Made by a program: the position numbers and the translations under genes. Shown piece by piece: positions 16,913 to 26,466 of a stretch of DNA of 64,000 nt. Position 1 is the stretch's first letter. The number at the start of each line of letters is the position of its first letter. The stretch spans positions 186,001-250,000 of the forward strand of contig NZ_JAGRQC010000003.1 of assembly GCF_018122655.1 (NCBI RefSeq), read 5' to 3'. Origin of the DNA: Stakelama marina (lineage in GTDB: Bacteria > Pseudomonadota > Alphaproteobacteria > Sphingomonadales > Sphingomonadaceae). Under the pieces are notes generated by a model. That model did no database searches, was not told where the DNA came from, and worked only from the letters and a program-made list of their open reading frames with translations.

Positions 16913-17578
16913 TCAGCGGTAGAAGATGTGATTTCCGACGGTGCCGACCTTCGCCAGCCGCCAGTGCGGGCTGACATAGCGCGCATGAAAGAACAGCGCA
17001 TTGGGCACCGGGCTGTCCCAAAGCTTCTGACGCGCGACGCGCGCCACGGCGACCGCAGTCTTCCAGGCACGGCTGTGCGTACGCGCACGCGGCAGGCGGC
17101 CGTGACGGACGAACGAGAACTGGCTGCGCTGCGTCAGCACCGAACAGACCGAACCGGGAAAGCGCGCCGATTGCGCGCGGTTGAGGATGACATCCGCAAC
17201 CGCGAGCTGCCCCGCGAGCGGTTCACCCTTCGATTCGAAATAGACGCCGATCGCGAGGCATTTGAGCTCGCGGTCGAGCGTTTCGGGCATCGCCTGTGCG
17301 GCCACGGCCTCCGAAAGGCTGGCGAAATCCTGATCGTCACCGGTCGGCGCATCCGATGCGGCGTCGGCGGACCCGTCATGGTCATTGTCGTCGGGCGTCA
17401 GCGACGCCGGAACGATGGGCGGCGGCGGAATGGGAACTCCTGTGGCCGGCGCCGCGTTAATGGTCGCATCGGGTGTCTGATCCAGTTCGAGCGCGCGGCC
17501 CGGGCTGGTGAAACCGGTGGAACCAATAGCACAAAAAGACACAGCCGCGATAATCGCGGCGCGTAGCGTCGTTTTCAT
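16913..17578 (-). CDS. SleB/CwlJ-type cell wall hydrolase
   Basis: This 221-residue exported protein has an N-terminal signal segment (RAAIIAAVSFCAIGSTGF), a low-complexity acidic and proline-rich linker (about 35-85), and a C-terminal hydrolase_2 domain. The domain starts CLAIGVYFESKGEPLAGQLA with the conserved glutamate and ends FHARYVSPHW and GNHIFYR. Family members act as lytic transglycosylases or amidases on peptidoglycan. It lies upstream of mmcB on the same strand, but the LexA box sits between them, so mmcB has its own promoter. Confidence 0.88.
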   Translation of the reverse strand: MKTTLRAAIIAAVSFCAIGSTGFTSPGRALELDQTPDATINAAPATGVPIPPPPIVPASLTPDDNDHDGSADAASDAPTGDDQDFASLSEAVAAQAMPETLDRELKCLAIGVYFESKGEPLAGQLAVADVILNRAQSARFPGSVCSVLTQRSQFSFVRHGRLPRARTHSRAWKTAVAVARVARQKLWDSPVPNALFFHARYVSPHWRLAKVGTVGNHIFYR

Positions 17579-17738
17579 CGATATTCAGTTCAATGCGGTG
17601 GTGTGCGGTACGGCTGTAAACACGTCTTTGGGGCCGTCCGGACTTCCCCCCGACTGCGTCACCGGCTCGGAATCGCACTCCTTACCGGCGCAACGCGCCA
17701 AACAGTGGCGGGCCTAATCGTTTCGCTGGCGACCAAAG

Positions 17739-18080
17739 TCAACCCGGTAATAATATTTCAGCGGCGAATCGTTCCGCCTCCGCGATATCCAGTTCGACGA
17801 TCCACAGATCGGGGTCGCTCCTGCGCCGCTTTTGCCGGTAGCTATCTATTTCATCGGCATTTTCCGAATCGCGCGGTCCCGACCGCAGCAGCTGGACCGT
17901 GCCATCCGGCCCGATACCACGTTCGAAAAAGCGCGGATCGGCTCCCCGTTCGAGCGCGAGAACCAGGATCGCTCCGGCATTTTCATCGCCGCGCGCGAGC
18001 AGCGTCGCGTGCCCGCCGGCTGCCTGTACGTGCCGCATCAGCGCCTTTACCAGAACGCCGCTGGCAACGCGCGCGCTCAT
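17739..18080 (-). CDS. DUF1491 family protein
   Basis: This 113-residue protein matches the alphaproteobacterial DUF1491 family: it opens ARVASGVLVKALMRHV and closes RRSDPDLWIVELDIAEAERF. Function is unknown. It is the last gene of the hpf-ptsN-thioesterase-DUF1491 series, and its ATG overlaps the thioesterase stop by four bases. No signal peptide or membrane segment is seen. Confidence 0.8.
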   Translation of the reverse strand: MSARVASGVLVKALMRHVQAAGGHATLLARGDENAGAILVLALERGADPRFFERGIGPDGTVQLLRSGPRDSENADEIDSYRQKRRRSDPDLWIVELDIAEAERFAAEILLPG

Positions 18081-18553
18081 TCGGAGCGATAGCCGTCGAG
18101 TGTGGCGAGCGCGATGCGCGAGCGCATGAAGGTGCCGGTGCCACGCGCGGCCTCTTCGCCATCGGCATTGATCAACCGCGCATCGGCAACGAAAACACGG
18201 CGGCGACCGCTGATCCAGCGCCCCTCGGCAATGACGGGGCCCGCCTTTAACGGGCGGGTGAGGAGGAGGTTGAACGCCGTCGTGAGCAGAAAACGGTCGG
18301 TGACGAGGCTGTTCGCGGCATAGAAGGCGGCATCGTCGAGCATCTTGAAATAGCTCGTGCCATGCGCGGCGCCGGCAGCGTGATAATGCCGTTCCTCGAT
18401 GTCGAAACGGATACGCGACACGCCGCTCTCGACGATTTCGAGCCGCGACTCGAACAGCCCGTTGATCGGCGCCGCCGCATATAGCGACTCGAGCGCGCGG
18501 AAATGCGCCTCTTCGCCGAGCAACTCGGGCGCGATGTCGTCAGACGGCTTCAC
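18077..18553 (-). CDS. PaaI-type hotdog thioesterase
   Basis: The 158-residue protein is a single hotdog-fold domain, with the helix region AAGAAHGTSYFKMLDDAAFYAAN and the strand TRPLKAGPVIAEGRW, and probably hydrolyses an acyl-CoA thioester. The likely start is the GTG at 18553, nested inside the last codons of ptsN (14-base overlap), since it gives the normal length. The next gene overlaps by four bases. The acyl substrate is unknown. Confidence 0.78.
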   Translation of the reverse strand: MKPSDDIAPELLGEEAHFRALESLYAAAPINGLFESRLEIVESGVSRIRFDIEERHYHAAGAAHGTSYFKMLDDAAFYAANSLVTDRFLLTTAFNLLLTRPLKAGPVIAEGRWISGRRRVFVADARLINADGEEAARGTGTFMRSRIALATLDGYRSE

Positions 18554-19007
18554 AGGTCTCCAGATCGGCGAGCATTGCATAGAGCGCGTCACGCGAACCC
18601 GCGCCGCGCAACTTGTCGGCAAAGGCGCGGTCGCGCAGCGCCCTCGCGATCCGCGCCAGCGCCTTCAGATGGTCCGCCCCGGCATCGGCCGGCGACAGGA
18701 GCAGGAATACGAGGTCGACAGGCAGGTCATCAACCGATTCGAAGTCGATCGGTGCTTCGAGATGCAGCACCGCGCCGACGATCCGGTCGAGTTCCTTCGG
18801 GCGGGCGTGGGGAATCGCGATCCCTGCGCCACAACCGGTCGAAACGAGCTTTTCGCGTTCGGTCAGCGCCTCTGTAATGGCGCGGGCGTCGAGCCCCCAT
18901 TGCTCGGCAGCAAGCTGGCCGAGCTTGTGAAACAACGCCTTGCGATTCGCTACGCACACCTCCGAAAACACCGTTTCCGGGGTAATCAAGTCGCTAAAAT
19001 CTGTCAT
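18540..19007 (-). CDS. ptsN: PTS IIA-like nitrogen regulatory protein PtsN
   Basis: PtsN (EIIA-Ntr) is the phosphate-accepting end of the nitrogen PTS and regulates potassium and stress functions through protein contacts. The 155-residue domain starts MTDFSDLITPETVF and carries the phosphorylated histidine in GAGIAIPHARPKELDRIVG. ATG 19007 is chosen because it matches the family N terminus. Its placement directly behind hpf is conserved in Proteobacteria, although rpoN, usually upstream of hpf, is not in this window. Confidence 0.93.
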   Translation of the reverse strand: MTDFSDLITPETVFSEVCVANRKALFHKLGQLAAEQWGLDARAITEALTEREKLVSTGCGAGIAIPHARPKELDRIVGAVLHLEAPIDFESVDDLPVDLVFLLLSPADAGADHLKALARIARALRDRAFADKLRGAGSRDALYAMLADLETCEAV

Positions 19008-19057
19008 TTTCGGTCCGGTCTGCCACCCGAAGACGGCGAACAATTCCCCGCTTGCCG

Positions 19058-19633
19058 TTATTTGGCGCGATCGGGTTCGACCCAACCGATCGACCCGTCG
19101 CGGCGCCTATACACCATATTATGGGCGCCGGTACCGATATTGCGGAACAGAAGTGCACTGGTATCTCGCAGGTCGAGCATCATCACGGCATCGGAAACGC
19201 TGGCGTCGGGGATATCGACACGCGTTTCGGCGACGATCACCGGCGCATCGCTGGCCTCTTCGTCGGCATGATCCGAATCGAAGACGGTATAGGCTGCATT
19301 GTCATAGGCGCCGGCATCGACGGAGGCGCCCGCCTTGCGGTCCTTCAGACGCCGCATATAGCGGCGGAGCTGCTTTTCGATCTTGTCGGCGGCGCCGTCG
19401 AACGCGCCATGCGCGTCCTGGCCGTCATTGCTGCCCTTCAGGACGAGACCCTGCATCACATGCGCGACGATATCACAGGTGAAGCCATTGTCGTGCGGCC
19501 CCTTTCCGAAGGTCGCGTGCGCCGCGATGGCGCGGGAGAAATATTTATCGGCGATACCCTGGAGCCGGTCCTCGACATGTTCGCGAAGCGCTTCGCCGGT
19601 GTCGACCTGATGACCCGAAACCCGGATATCCAT
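19058..19633 (-). CDS. hpf: Long-form ribosome hibernation promoting factor
   Basis: This 191-residue protein is a long HPF. Residues 1-100 form the S30AE domain (MDIRVSGHQVDTGEALREHV) that binds the 30S decoding region. After a linker, the C-terminal domain (about 130-190, with SALLFRNIGTGAHNMVYRRRDGS) drives 100S ribosome dimer formation. A strong CAGGAGGAAATT Shine-Dalgarno precedes the ATG. It heads the operon with ptsN, thioesterase and DUF1491, linking ribosome dormancy with PTS-Ntr signalling. Confidence 0.93.
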   Translation of the reverse strand: MDIRVSGHQVDTGEALREHVEDRLQGIADKYFSRAIAAHATFGKGPHDNGFTCDIVAHVMQGLVLKGSNDGQDAHGAFDGAADKIEKQLRRYMRRLKDRKAGASVDAGAYDNAAYTVFDSDHADEEASDAPVIVAETRVDIPDASVSDAVMMLDLRDTSALLFRNIGTGAHNMVYRRRDGSIGWVEPDRAK

Positions 19634-19683
19634 AATTTCCTCCTGATATGTTTACTCGGACTTGGGAACGCGCGCGAACGCCG

Positions 19684-20376
19684 TCAAGCGGACGCCCAGA
19701 GCGGGTCCCTGATATCTTCCATGAACGCGGCATGGCGGGAAAGTTCCTCCGCCGAGGGTGCAAAAACGCGCGCGGGGCGAACGACGCTGCGCGGAACAGC
19801 GGACGTTTCGGGTTCGGGCGCGCTTTCCGCGACAAGGCCGAGGCCGATCTGGCGCCCTCCAGTCAGCTCGACATAGACCTGCGCGAGCAATTGCGCGTCG
19901 AGCAGCGCCCCGTGCAGCGTGCGCCGACTGCGATCGATCCCGAACCGCACGCACAAAGCATCGAGCGTGTGCTTGGCACCGGGATGCTTGCTGCGCGCGA
20001 GCACCAGCGTGTCGACCATGCGGTCGAGCGGAATATGGTCGCGCGCGCACTTGCCGAGTTCGCCGTTCAGAAAGCCGAAGTCGAAGCTCGCATTGTGCGC
20101 AACGAGCGGGCTGTCGCCGATAAAATCGAGCAATTCCTCGACCTGATGCGCAAAGAGCGGCTTGTCGGCCAGGAAGCTGTCGCCCAGCCCGTGCACCGCA
20201 AAGGCCTCTGCCGGCATGGCGCGCTCGGGATTGAAATAGGCGTGGAAGACGCGTCCGGTCTCGACGCGGTTTATCATCTCGACACAGCCAATTTCCACCA
20301 GCCGGTCGCCGCCGGAAAAGCTGAGCCCCGTCGTTTCGGTGTCGAAAACTATTTCACGCATGGCGCGATTATTCAC
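19684..20376 (-). CDS. dnaQ: DNA polymerase III epsilon subunit (3'-5' proofreading exonuclease)
   Basis: DnaQ proofreads within the replicative polymerase core. The 230-residue protein shows Exo[21 protein letters not shown], Exo[17 protein letters not shown] and Exo[19 protein letters not shown], the DEDDh-type catalytic set. A C-terminal tail past residue 180 is where the polymerase alpha-binding segment lies in homologues. It overlaps coaE by eight bases and ends the leftward chain from oriC (ppsR-maf-aroE-coaE-dnaQ). Confidence 0.95.
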   Translation of the reverse strand: MNNRAMREIVFDTETTGLSFSGGDRLVEIGCVEMINRVETGRVFHAYFNPERAMPAEAFAVHGLGDSFLADKPLFAHQVEELLDFIGDSPLVAHNASFDFGFLNGELGKCARDHIPLDRMVDTLVLARSKHPGAKHTLDALCVRFGIDRSRRTLHGALLDAQLLAQVYVELTGGRQIGLGLVAESAPEPETSAVPRSVVRPARVFAPSAEELSRHAAFMEDIRDPLWASA

Positions 20377-20974
20377 CCACTTCGCGCCGCAGGCAAGCGA
20401 TCAGACGGCGTACCTCCGCGCGCGCGTGCTCAATCTCGCCGCCGGTGTCGATAACATGGTCTGCGCGGGCGCATTTTTCGGCATCGGGCAGCTGTCGCGC
20501 GCGGATCGCGGCGAATTTTTCCCGCGTCATGCCCGGCCGCGCGAGAACGCGGCGTTCCTGTACGTCGGCGGGCGCGGATACGACGACGATCCGGTCGACA
20601 TTTGCCTCGCCACCCGTTTCGAACAGCAGCGGAATGTCGAACAGGACGATATCGGTGTCACGGTGTTCGGCGAGAAAGCGCGCACGTTCTTCGGCGACCG
20701 CTGGGTGGATGATCGCCTCGAGCCGTTTCATCGCTTCGGGGTCTTCGAACACCGCCGCGCCCAGCGCCTGGCGATCGACCCCCGATTCGCCGGTCACACC
20801 GGGAAAGGCCGCCTCTATATCCGCAAGCGCCGCACCGCCCGGTCCCTGCATGCGGTGAACGGCGGCGTCGGCATCGAACACGGGAACGCCTGCATCGGCG
20901 AACATCGCGGCGACGGTCGATTTTCCCATTCCGATCGAACCGGTAAGGCCCAGGATCAGCGGATGGCGGTTCAT
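20369..20974 (-). CDS. coaE: Dephospho-CoA kinase
   Basis: CoaE phosphorylates dephospho-CoA, the last step of coenzyme A synthesis. The 201-residue P-loop kinase has [18 protein letters not shown] at the start, the DADAAVHRM acceptor region near residue 34 and the lid [11 protein letters not shown]. It overlaps aroE by four bases upstream and dnaQ by eight downstream, so the chain is translationally coupled. Confidence 0.95.
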   Translation of the reverse strand: MNRHPLILGLTGSIGMGKSTVAAMFADAGVPVFDADAAVHRMQGPGGAALADIEAAFPGVTGESGVDRQALGAAVFEDPEAMKRLEAIIHPAVAEERARFLAEHRDTDIVLFDIPLLFETGGEANVDRIVVVSAPADVQERRVLARPGMTREKFAAIRARQLPDAEKCARADHVIDTGGEIEHARAEVRRLIACLRREVGE

Positions 20975-21801
20975 CGCGTCAGCAGGTCGCGCAGCTCGTC
21001 GTCGCGATCGCGCGGCGGTTCTGCGCCGAACAGGATCTCGAACGCGAATGCGGCCTGGCCGATCAGCATTTCAAGCCCATCGACCGTGTCGAGTTCGCGC
21101 GCATGCGCCGCGGCCAGCAGCGGCGTTTCGAGCGGAGCATAAACGATGTCATAGACCACCGCGTCACCGGGAAGCGGCGACAGGTCGATTTCGAGCGGCG
21201 GCTGACCGGTCATGCCGAGCGAGCTGGTGTTGACGAGAAGCGCCGCTGCCGGAAGTGACGCATCGAGCGGCAGCACGTCACCCTTCAGCCCGAATGTCGC
21301 GAGCAATCCCATTGCCTTCATCGGGCTGCGGTTGAGGATCGTCACGCGCCCGACATCCATTCGCGACAGCGCGAACAGCACCGCACGCGCCGCGCCGCCT
21401 GCCCCGACGATCGCGACATGCGCTCCTTCAAGCGGGAGGCCGGCGATCGGGGCATAGAAACCCGCCGCGTCGGTATTGGTGCCGATGATCGCACCGTCCT
21501 CCGCGCGCGTGGCTAGGTTGATCGCACCGATCGTCTGCCGCACCCCGCCGCGATCCTCGACATGGTCGAGCGCTGCCTGTTTGTGCGGCAGCGTGATGTT
21601 GCACCCGCGCCAGTCAGGATCGGCGCGGCGCTGAACAAAATAGTCGCCGAGCGCGTCGGCGGCGACATGGGTGGCACGGTATTCGGCATCGATCCCGAGC
21701 GCATCGAGCCAGAAATTATGGATCAGCGGCGATTTTGAATGCGCGATCGGATCACCGATCACCTCGGCATAGGGTTTCGCGGACGAAGGCGATGACGTCA
21801 T
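20971..21801 (-). CDS. aroE: Shikimate dehydrogenase
   Basis: AroE reduces 3-dehydroshikimate to shikimate with NADPH. The 276-residue protein has the substrate site [16 protein letters not shown] near residue 16, the catalytic-lysine segment [14 protein letters not shown], and the nucleotide fold [20 protein letters not shown] 21801 overlaps the maf stop by four bases, which decides the start over longer readings. It overlaps coaE the same way. Confidence 0.95.
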   Translation of the reverse strand: MTSSPSSAKPYAEVIGDPIAHSKSPLIHNFWLDALGIDAEYRATHVAADALGDYFVQRRADPDWRGCNITLPHKQAALDHVEDRGGVRQTIGAINLATRAEDGAIIGTNTDAAGFYAPIAGLPLEGAHVAIVGAGGAARAVLFALSRMDVGRVTILNRSPMKAMGLLATFGLKGDVLPLDASLPAAALLVNTSSLGMTGQPPLEIDLSPLPGDAVVYDIVYAPLETPLLAAAHARELDTVDGLEMLIGQAAFAFEILFGAEPPRDRDDELRDLLTR

Positions 21802-22394
21802 GACTGCAATATTTCCCTGGTCCGCAGATAATCGAGGATCGGCAGCAGCGGCATGCCGAGGATGGTGAAATGATCGCCGTCGATGCGCGAGAATATCTGC
21901 GCGCCCATCGCCTCCAGCCGGTAACAGCCGACACAGCCCGAAATCGCCGGCCATTCGGCATCGAGATAGGCGTCGATAAAGGGGTCCGACAATGGCCGGA
22001 CGTGCATCCGGGCGCGCTCGACATGACGCCATACCGGCCGCCCGCCCTCGGCAATCACCGCCGCGCTGATGAGGTCGTGTCGCGTGCCCGACAGCATCGT
22101 CAGATGCGCGCGCGCCTGATCGCGATCGGCGGGCTTGTCGAGCAACGTGCCGTCTTCGAGCGCGACGACCGAATCGCACCCCAGCACCAGCGCGTCGGGC
22201 CTGCGGCCACTGACGCGCAGCGCCTTCAGCTCGGCAAGCGCATCGGCGAAATCGCGCGGCCCCAGTCCTTCACCCGCCAGTGTCGCCTTGGCCGCGTCTT
22301 CATCAACTCCGCTGACCATGGCTTCGTGCGGGACGCCGGCGGCACTCAGCATCGCCCGCCGCGACGCGCTTTGCGAGGCGAGGACCAGGGTCAC
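21798..22394 (-). CDS. maf: Maf-type nucleoside triphosphate pyrophosphatase
   Basis: Maf proteins hydrolyse non-canonical or pyrimidine nucleoside triphosphates to monophosphates. The 198-residue protein opens with the family signature LVLASQSASRRAMLSAAGV and retains LGCDSVVALEDGTLLDKP. The GTG start at 22394 overlaps the ppsR stop (GTGA) and puts the signature at the N terminus, which decides it over a longer reading. It overlaps aroE by four bases. Confidence 0.93.
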   Translation of the reverse strand: MTLVLASQSASRRAMLSAAGVPHEAMVSGVDEDAAKATLAGEGLGPRDFADALAELKALRVSGRRPDALVLGCDSVVALEDGTLLDKPADRDQARAHLTMLSGTRHDLISAAVIAEGGRPVWRHVERARMHVRPLSDPFIDAYLDAEWPAISGCVGCYRLEAMGAQIFSRIDGDHFTILGMPLLPILDYLRTREILQS

Positions 22395-23218
22395 GATCCG
22401 CTCGCCTTGATACCGTGTTCGTTGCACAGCTTGATGATCGCAGCGGCGGTTTCCTCGATCGAACGGCGGGTCACGTCGATCACCGGCCAGCCATTGTCGG
22501 AGAACATCCGCCGCGCATGGGCCACTTCACGCGTCACCGCGTCCTGATCGACATAGGCGGTTTCGGTCTTTTCGTTGAGCGTGAGCAATCGGTTGCGGCG
22601 AACCTGGATCAACCGCTCTGCGCTCGTCGTCAGTCCGACGACCATCGGATGTTTCAGGCCGAACAGCTCCTGCGGCGGCGGCGATTCGATGACGATGGGG
22701 ATGTTGGCGGTCTTGTAGCCGCGATTGGCGAGATAGATCGATGTCGGCGTCTTCGACGAACGCGACACGCCCGCAAGCACGATATCGGCTTCCTCCCAAT
22801 CCTCCCAGCCGATGCCGTCGTCATGCGCGATGGTGAACTGAATCGCGTCGACGCGCGCGAAATAGGCGGCGTCGAGCGTGTGCTGCCGCCCCGGCCGCGC
22901 CTTGGCTTCCTGGCCGAGCAGGTTGGACAGCGCATCGTTGACCGGATCGAGCGGCGCCACCGCGGGCAGGCCCATCGCCCGACACCGCGCCTCCAGCGTG
23001 CGGCGGATCTCGCTGTTGACCAGCGTGAACAACACGAGTCCCGGATTTTGCGAAATCTCTTCGAGGATACGCTCGAGATGCGCCTCGCTCCGCACCATCG
23101 GCCAGAAATGCCTGAGCGTTTCGACATCGTCATACTGGGCGAGTGCAGCCTTCGCGATATTCTCCAGCGTCTCGCCGGTGGAATCGGAAAGCAGGTGCAG
23201 ATGGAGCCGCATCGCCAT
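22391..23218 (-). CDS. ppsR: PEP synthase regulatory protein (bifunctional kinase/pyrophosphorylase)
   Basis: This 275-residue DUF299 protein is predicted to inactivate and reactivate phosphoenolpyruvate synthase or PPDK by ADP-dependent phosphorylation and phosphate-dependent dephosphorylation. The opening LHLHLLSDSTGETLENIAKA and the central VSRSSKTPTSIYLANRGYK are family signatures, including the P-loop-like region. A second ATG lies two codons in. The gene flanks the predicted origin, the position of its homologue next to hemE and oriC in Caulobacter and Rickettsia. Confidence 0.92.
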   Translation of the reverse strand: MAMRLHLHLLSDSTGETLENIAKAALAQYDDVETLRHFWPMVRSEAHLERILEEISQNPGLVLFTLVNSEIRRTLEARCRAMGLPAVAPLDPVNDALSNLLGQEAKARPGRQHTLDAAYFARVDAIQFTIAHDDGIGWEDWEEADIVLAGVSRSSKTPTSIYLANRGYKTANIPIVIESPPPQELFGLKHPMVVGLTTSAERLIQVRRNRLLTLNEKTETAYVDQDAVTREVAHARRMFSDNGWPVIDVTRRSIEETAAAIIKLCNEHGIKASGS

Positions 23219-23503
23219 GTCAGGACAAGCCTGTGGAAAACATGCGGATAGCAGCTAGCGTAACCTGCCCCTCTCGCCAAGCATGCGATTTCCGTGGATA
23301 GCCGCACCGATTTTTCCACACGCCATCGACAGAGGCTCCAGCGTTCAACAGCCTGTGGATAACGGGGATCGCGAAATGGAATCGCAACCTGTCGGCGGGT
23401 CGGTACGAGTCAAGCTGTTGGCATTATCGGCAGAGAGTCATAAGCCCCGTTTTCCACGGCCCAACATCCTCCAACATCCTTTTCAAGATTCTTTATTATT
23501 TAG
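23219..23503. other. Predicted chromosomal replication origin (oriC)
   Basis: This 285-base gap between divergent ppsR and hemE holds a dense set of DnaA-box-like 9-mers: TGTGGAAAA (23232-23240), TTTTCCACA (23312-23320), a perfect TGTGGATAA (23354-23362) and one-mismatch TTTTCCACG (23450-23458), plus a weaker CGTGGATAG at 23293. Two of them face each way. An AT-rich run at 23481-23502 could be the unwinding element. The hemE side matches the alphaproteobacterial origin position described in Caulobacter. parS sites and parAB lie 6.5-11 kb away. No CtrA-type TTAA-N7-TTAA site is visible. Confidence 0.82.
23461..23480. repeat. Tandem 10-mer in oriC
   Basis: CCAACATCCT is repeated exactly twice head to tail, immediately before the AT-rich stretch at 23481-23502 and 23 bases before hemE. 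It may be part of the origin unwinding region or a binding site. No known protein recognises it as far as I can tell. Confidence 0.6.
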
Positions 23504-24562
23504 ATGGAAAGAGGTTCGACCCTGACCGAGACCCCGAAATCGCTCCTCGCGACGCTGCGCGGGGAAAAGCAGGCAGTGCCGCCGATCTGGCTGATGCGTC
23601 AGGCCGGACGTTACCTTCCCGAATACCGTGCGCTTCGGGCCGAGAAGGGCGGATTCCTCGATCTTGTGAACGATAGTGCTGCCGCCGCGGAGGTGACGCT
23701 CCAGCCGATCCGCCGCTTCGGCTTCGACGGTGCGATCCTGTTTTCGGACATTCTCGTCATTCCACAAGCGCTGGGCCAGACGCTGTGGTTCGAAGCAGGC
23801 GAGGGGCCGAGGCTTGCACCGCCGTTGGATGGCGCCGCGGCGATTACCGCGCTGGGCGACGACGATCCCGATATGCTGTCGCCGATCATCGAGACGGTTC
23901 GGCTGGTGAAGCAGGATCTGCCCGACGCGGTGACGTTTCTCGGCTTTGCAGGAAGTCCATGGACGGTGGCGACCTATATGATCGCAGGCCAGGGCAGCCG
24001 CGAACAGGCGGAGGCGCGCAGGCTCGCCTATGCCGATCCACAGGCGGTGGTGATGCTGATCGAGCGGATCGAGGCGGCGACGATCGCTTATCTATCGCGC
24101 CAGGTCGACGCGGGGGTGGAGGCGGTGCAGTTGTTCGACAGCTGGTCGGGCAGCCTGTCGCCGAGCGAGTTCGAACGCTGGGTCGTGGCGCCGACCGCGC
24201 GCATCGTCGCCGCGCTGAAGCAACGCCATCCGGACACGCCGGTCATTGGTTTCCCAAAGGGGGCGGGGGGCAAGCTTGCCGCCTATGCCCGCGAAACCGG
24301 GGTCGATGCGATCGGGCTCGACGAGACGGTCGATCCGCGCTGGGCGCATCGCGAATTGCCGGCGGGTCTGCCGGTTCAGGGCAATCTCGACCCGCTCGCG
24401 CTGATTGCGGGCGGAGCGCGGCTCGATGAAGAAATCGACGCGGTCCTTGATGCCTTTGCCGATCGCCCGCATATCTTCAACCTCGGTCATGGGATCCAGA
24501 AGGACACCCCGATCGCACATGTCGAACGCCTGATCGCGCGAATCCGCGGGGAGAATTCATGA
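23504..24562 (+). CDS. hemE: Uroporphyrinogen decarboxylase
   Basis: HemE decarboxylates uroporphyrinogen III to coproporphyrinogen III. The 352-residue protein has the signatures PIWLMRQAGRYLPEYRAL, with the catalytic arginines, GFAGSPWTVATYMI, and GFPKGAGGKLA. The ATG lies directly at the end of the AT-rich origin stretch. The protein is in the usual size range, and its first few residues are atypical, so a slightly later start is possible. hemJ overlaps it by four bases. Confidence 0.95.
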   Translation: MERGSTLTETPKSLLATLRGEKQAVPPIWLMRQAGRYLPEYRALRAEKGGFLDLVNDSAAAAEVTLQPIRRFGFDGAILFSDILVIPQALGQTLWFEAGEGPRLAPPLDGAAAITALGDDDPDMLSPIIETVRLVKQDLPDAVTFLGFAGSPWTVATYMIAGQGSREQAEARRLAYADPQAVVMLIERIEAATIAYLSRQVDAGVEAVQLFDSWSGSLSPSEFERWVVAPTARIVAALKQRHPDTPVIGFPKGAGGKLAAYARETGVDAIGLDETVDPRWAHRELPAGLPVQGNLDPLALIAGGARLDEEIDAVLDAFADRPHIFNLGHGIQKDTPIAHVERLIARIRGENS

Positions 24563-25014
24563 CCAACTGGCTTGGCGAGGCCTATCTGTGGGTAAAGGCC
24601 GCGCACGTCATCTTCGTCATCTTCTGGATGGCGGGGCTGTTCATCTTTCCGCGCTACCTCGTCCATCACCAGGAAGGGTTGGGTGATCCGACCGAGCCGG
24701 CGCGCTGGGAAGCGCGCGAGGCGAAGCTGCGCAAGATGATCCTGACCCCCTCGCTGGTGCTCGTCTGGGTGCTGGGGCTGATGCTGGCCGCCAATATCGG
24801 CATGTTCGACGGTGCCGGGGGGATGGGGTGGCTCCATGCCAAGATCGCGCTCGTCGTGCTCCTGACGGGTTATCACGGCTGGATGGTCGGCTATTCGAAG
24901 CGGCTTGCGGCAAAGAAGCCGACGCTGTCGCCGCGCACGCTGCGGATGCTCAACGAACTGCCGGCGATCTTCGTCACGCTGATCGTCATTCTGGTGGTCG
25001 TGCGGCCCTTCTGA
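24559..25014 (+). CDS. hemJ: Protoporphyrinogen IX oxidase HemJ
   Basis: HemJ oxidises protoporphyrinogen IX in the inner membrane in bacteria that lack HemG or HemY. The 151-residue protein has about four membrane helices and the family features AYLWVKAAHVIFVIFWMAG, with a conserved histidine, and AKIALVVLLTGYHGWM, with a second one. Coupling to hemE by a four-base overlap supports the heme role over the related CopD-like annotation. Confidence 0.92.
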   Translation: MTNWLGEAYLWVKAAHVIFVIFWMAGLFIFPRYLVHHQEGLGDPTEPARWEAREAKLRKMILTPSLVLVWVLGLMLAANIGMFDGAGGMGWLHAKIALVVLLTGYHGWMVGYSKRLAAKKPTLSPRTLRMLNELPAIFVTLIVILVVVRPF

Positions 25015-25039
25015 TCCGGGGCGCGCACGCGCGTTGCGC

Positions 25040-25067
25040 TTGACTTGGAATCGGAGCGACCTTAACT
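25040..25067 (+). promoter_or_regulatory. Possible promoter upstream of rho
   Basis: TTGACT (5 of 6) and TTAACT (4 of 6) are 16 bases apart and would give a leader of about 110 bases before rho. The rest of the 171-base gap is GC-rich without an obvious hairpin-T-run. Visual match only. Confidence 0.3.
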
Positions 25068-25185
25068 CGGCACTATCCGTCGCGCGGGCATTGCGATCGC
25101 GCGCCGCGACCTTCCTTACATTGCCGTGACCGTGCGTCCGCACATTCGAACCGGCTCCCCCGATTTCCCAGACGGAAAAACTTCG

Positions 25186-26442
<1,257 letters not shown>

Positions 26443-26466
26443 GGTTCGTTGGGAGTTGTTGCCGGG

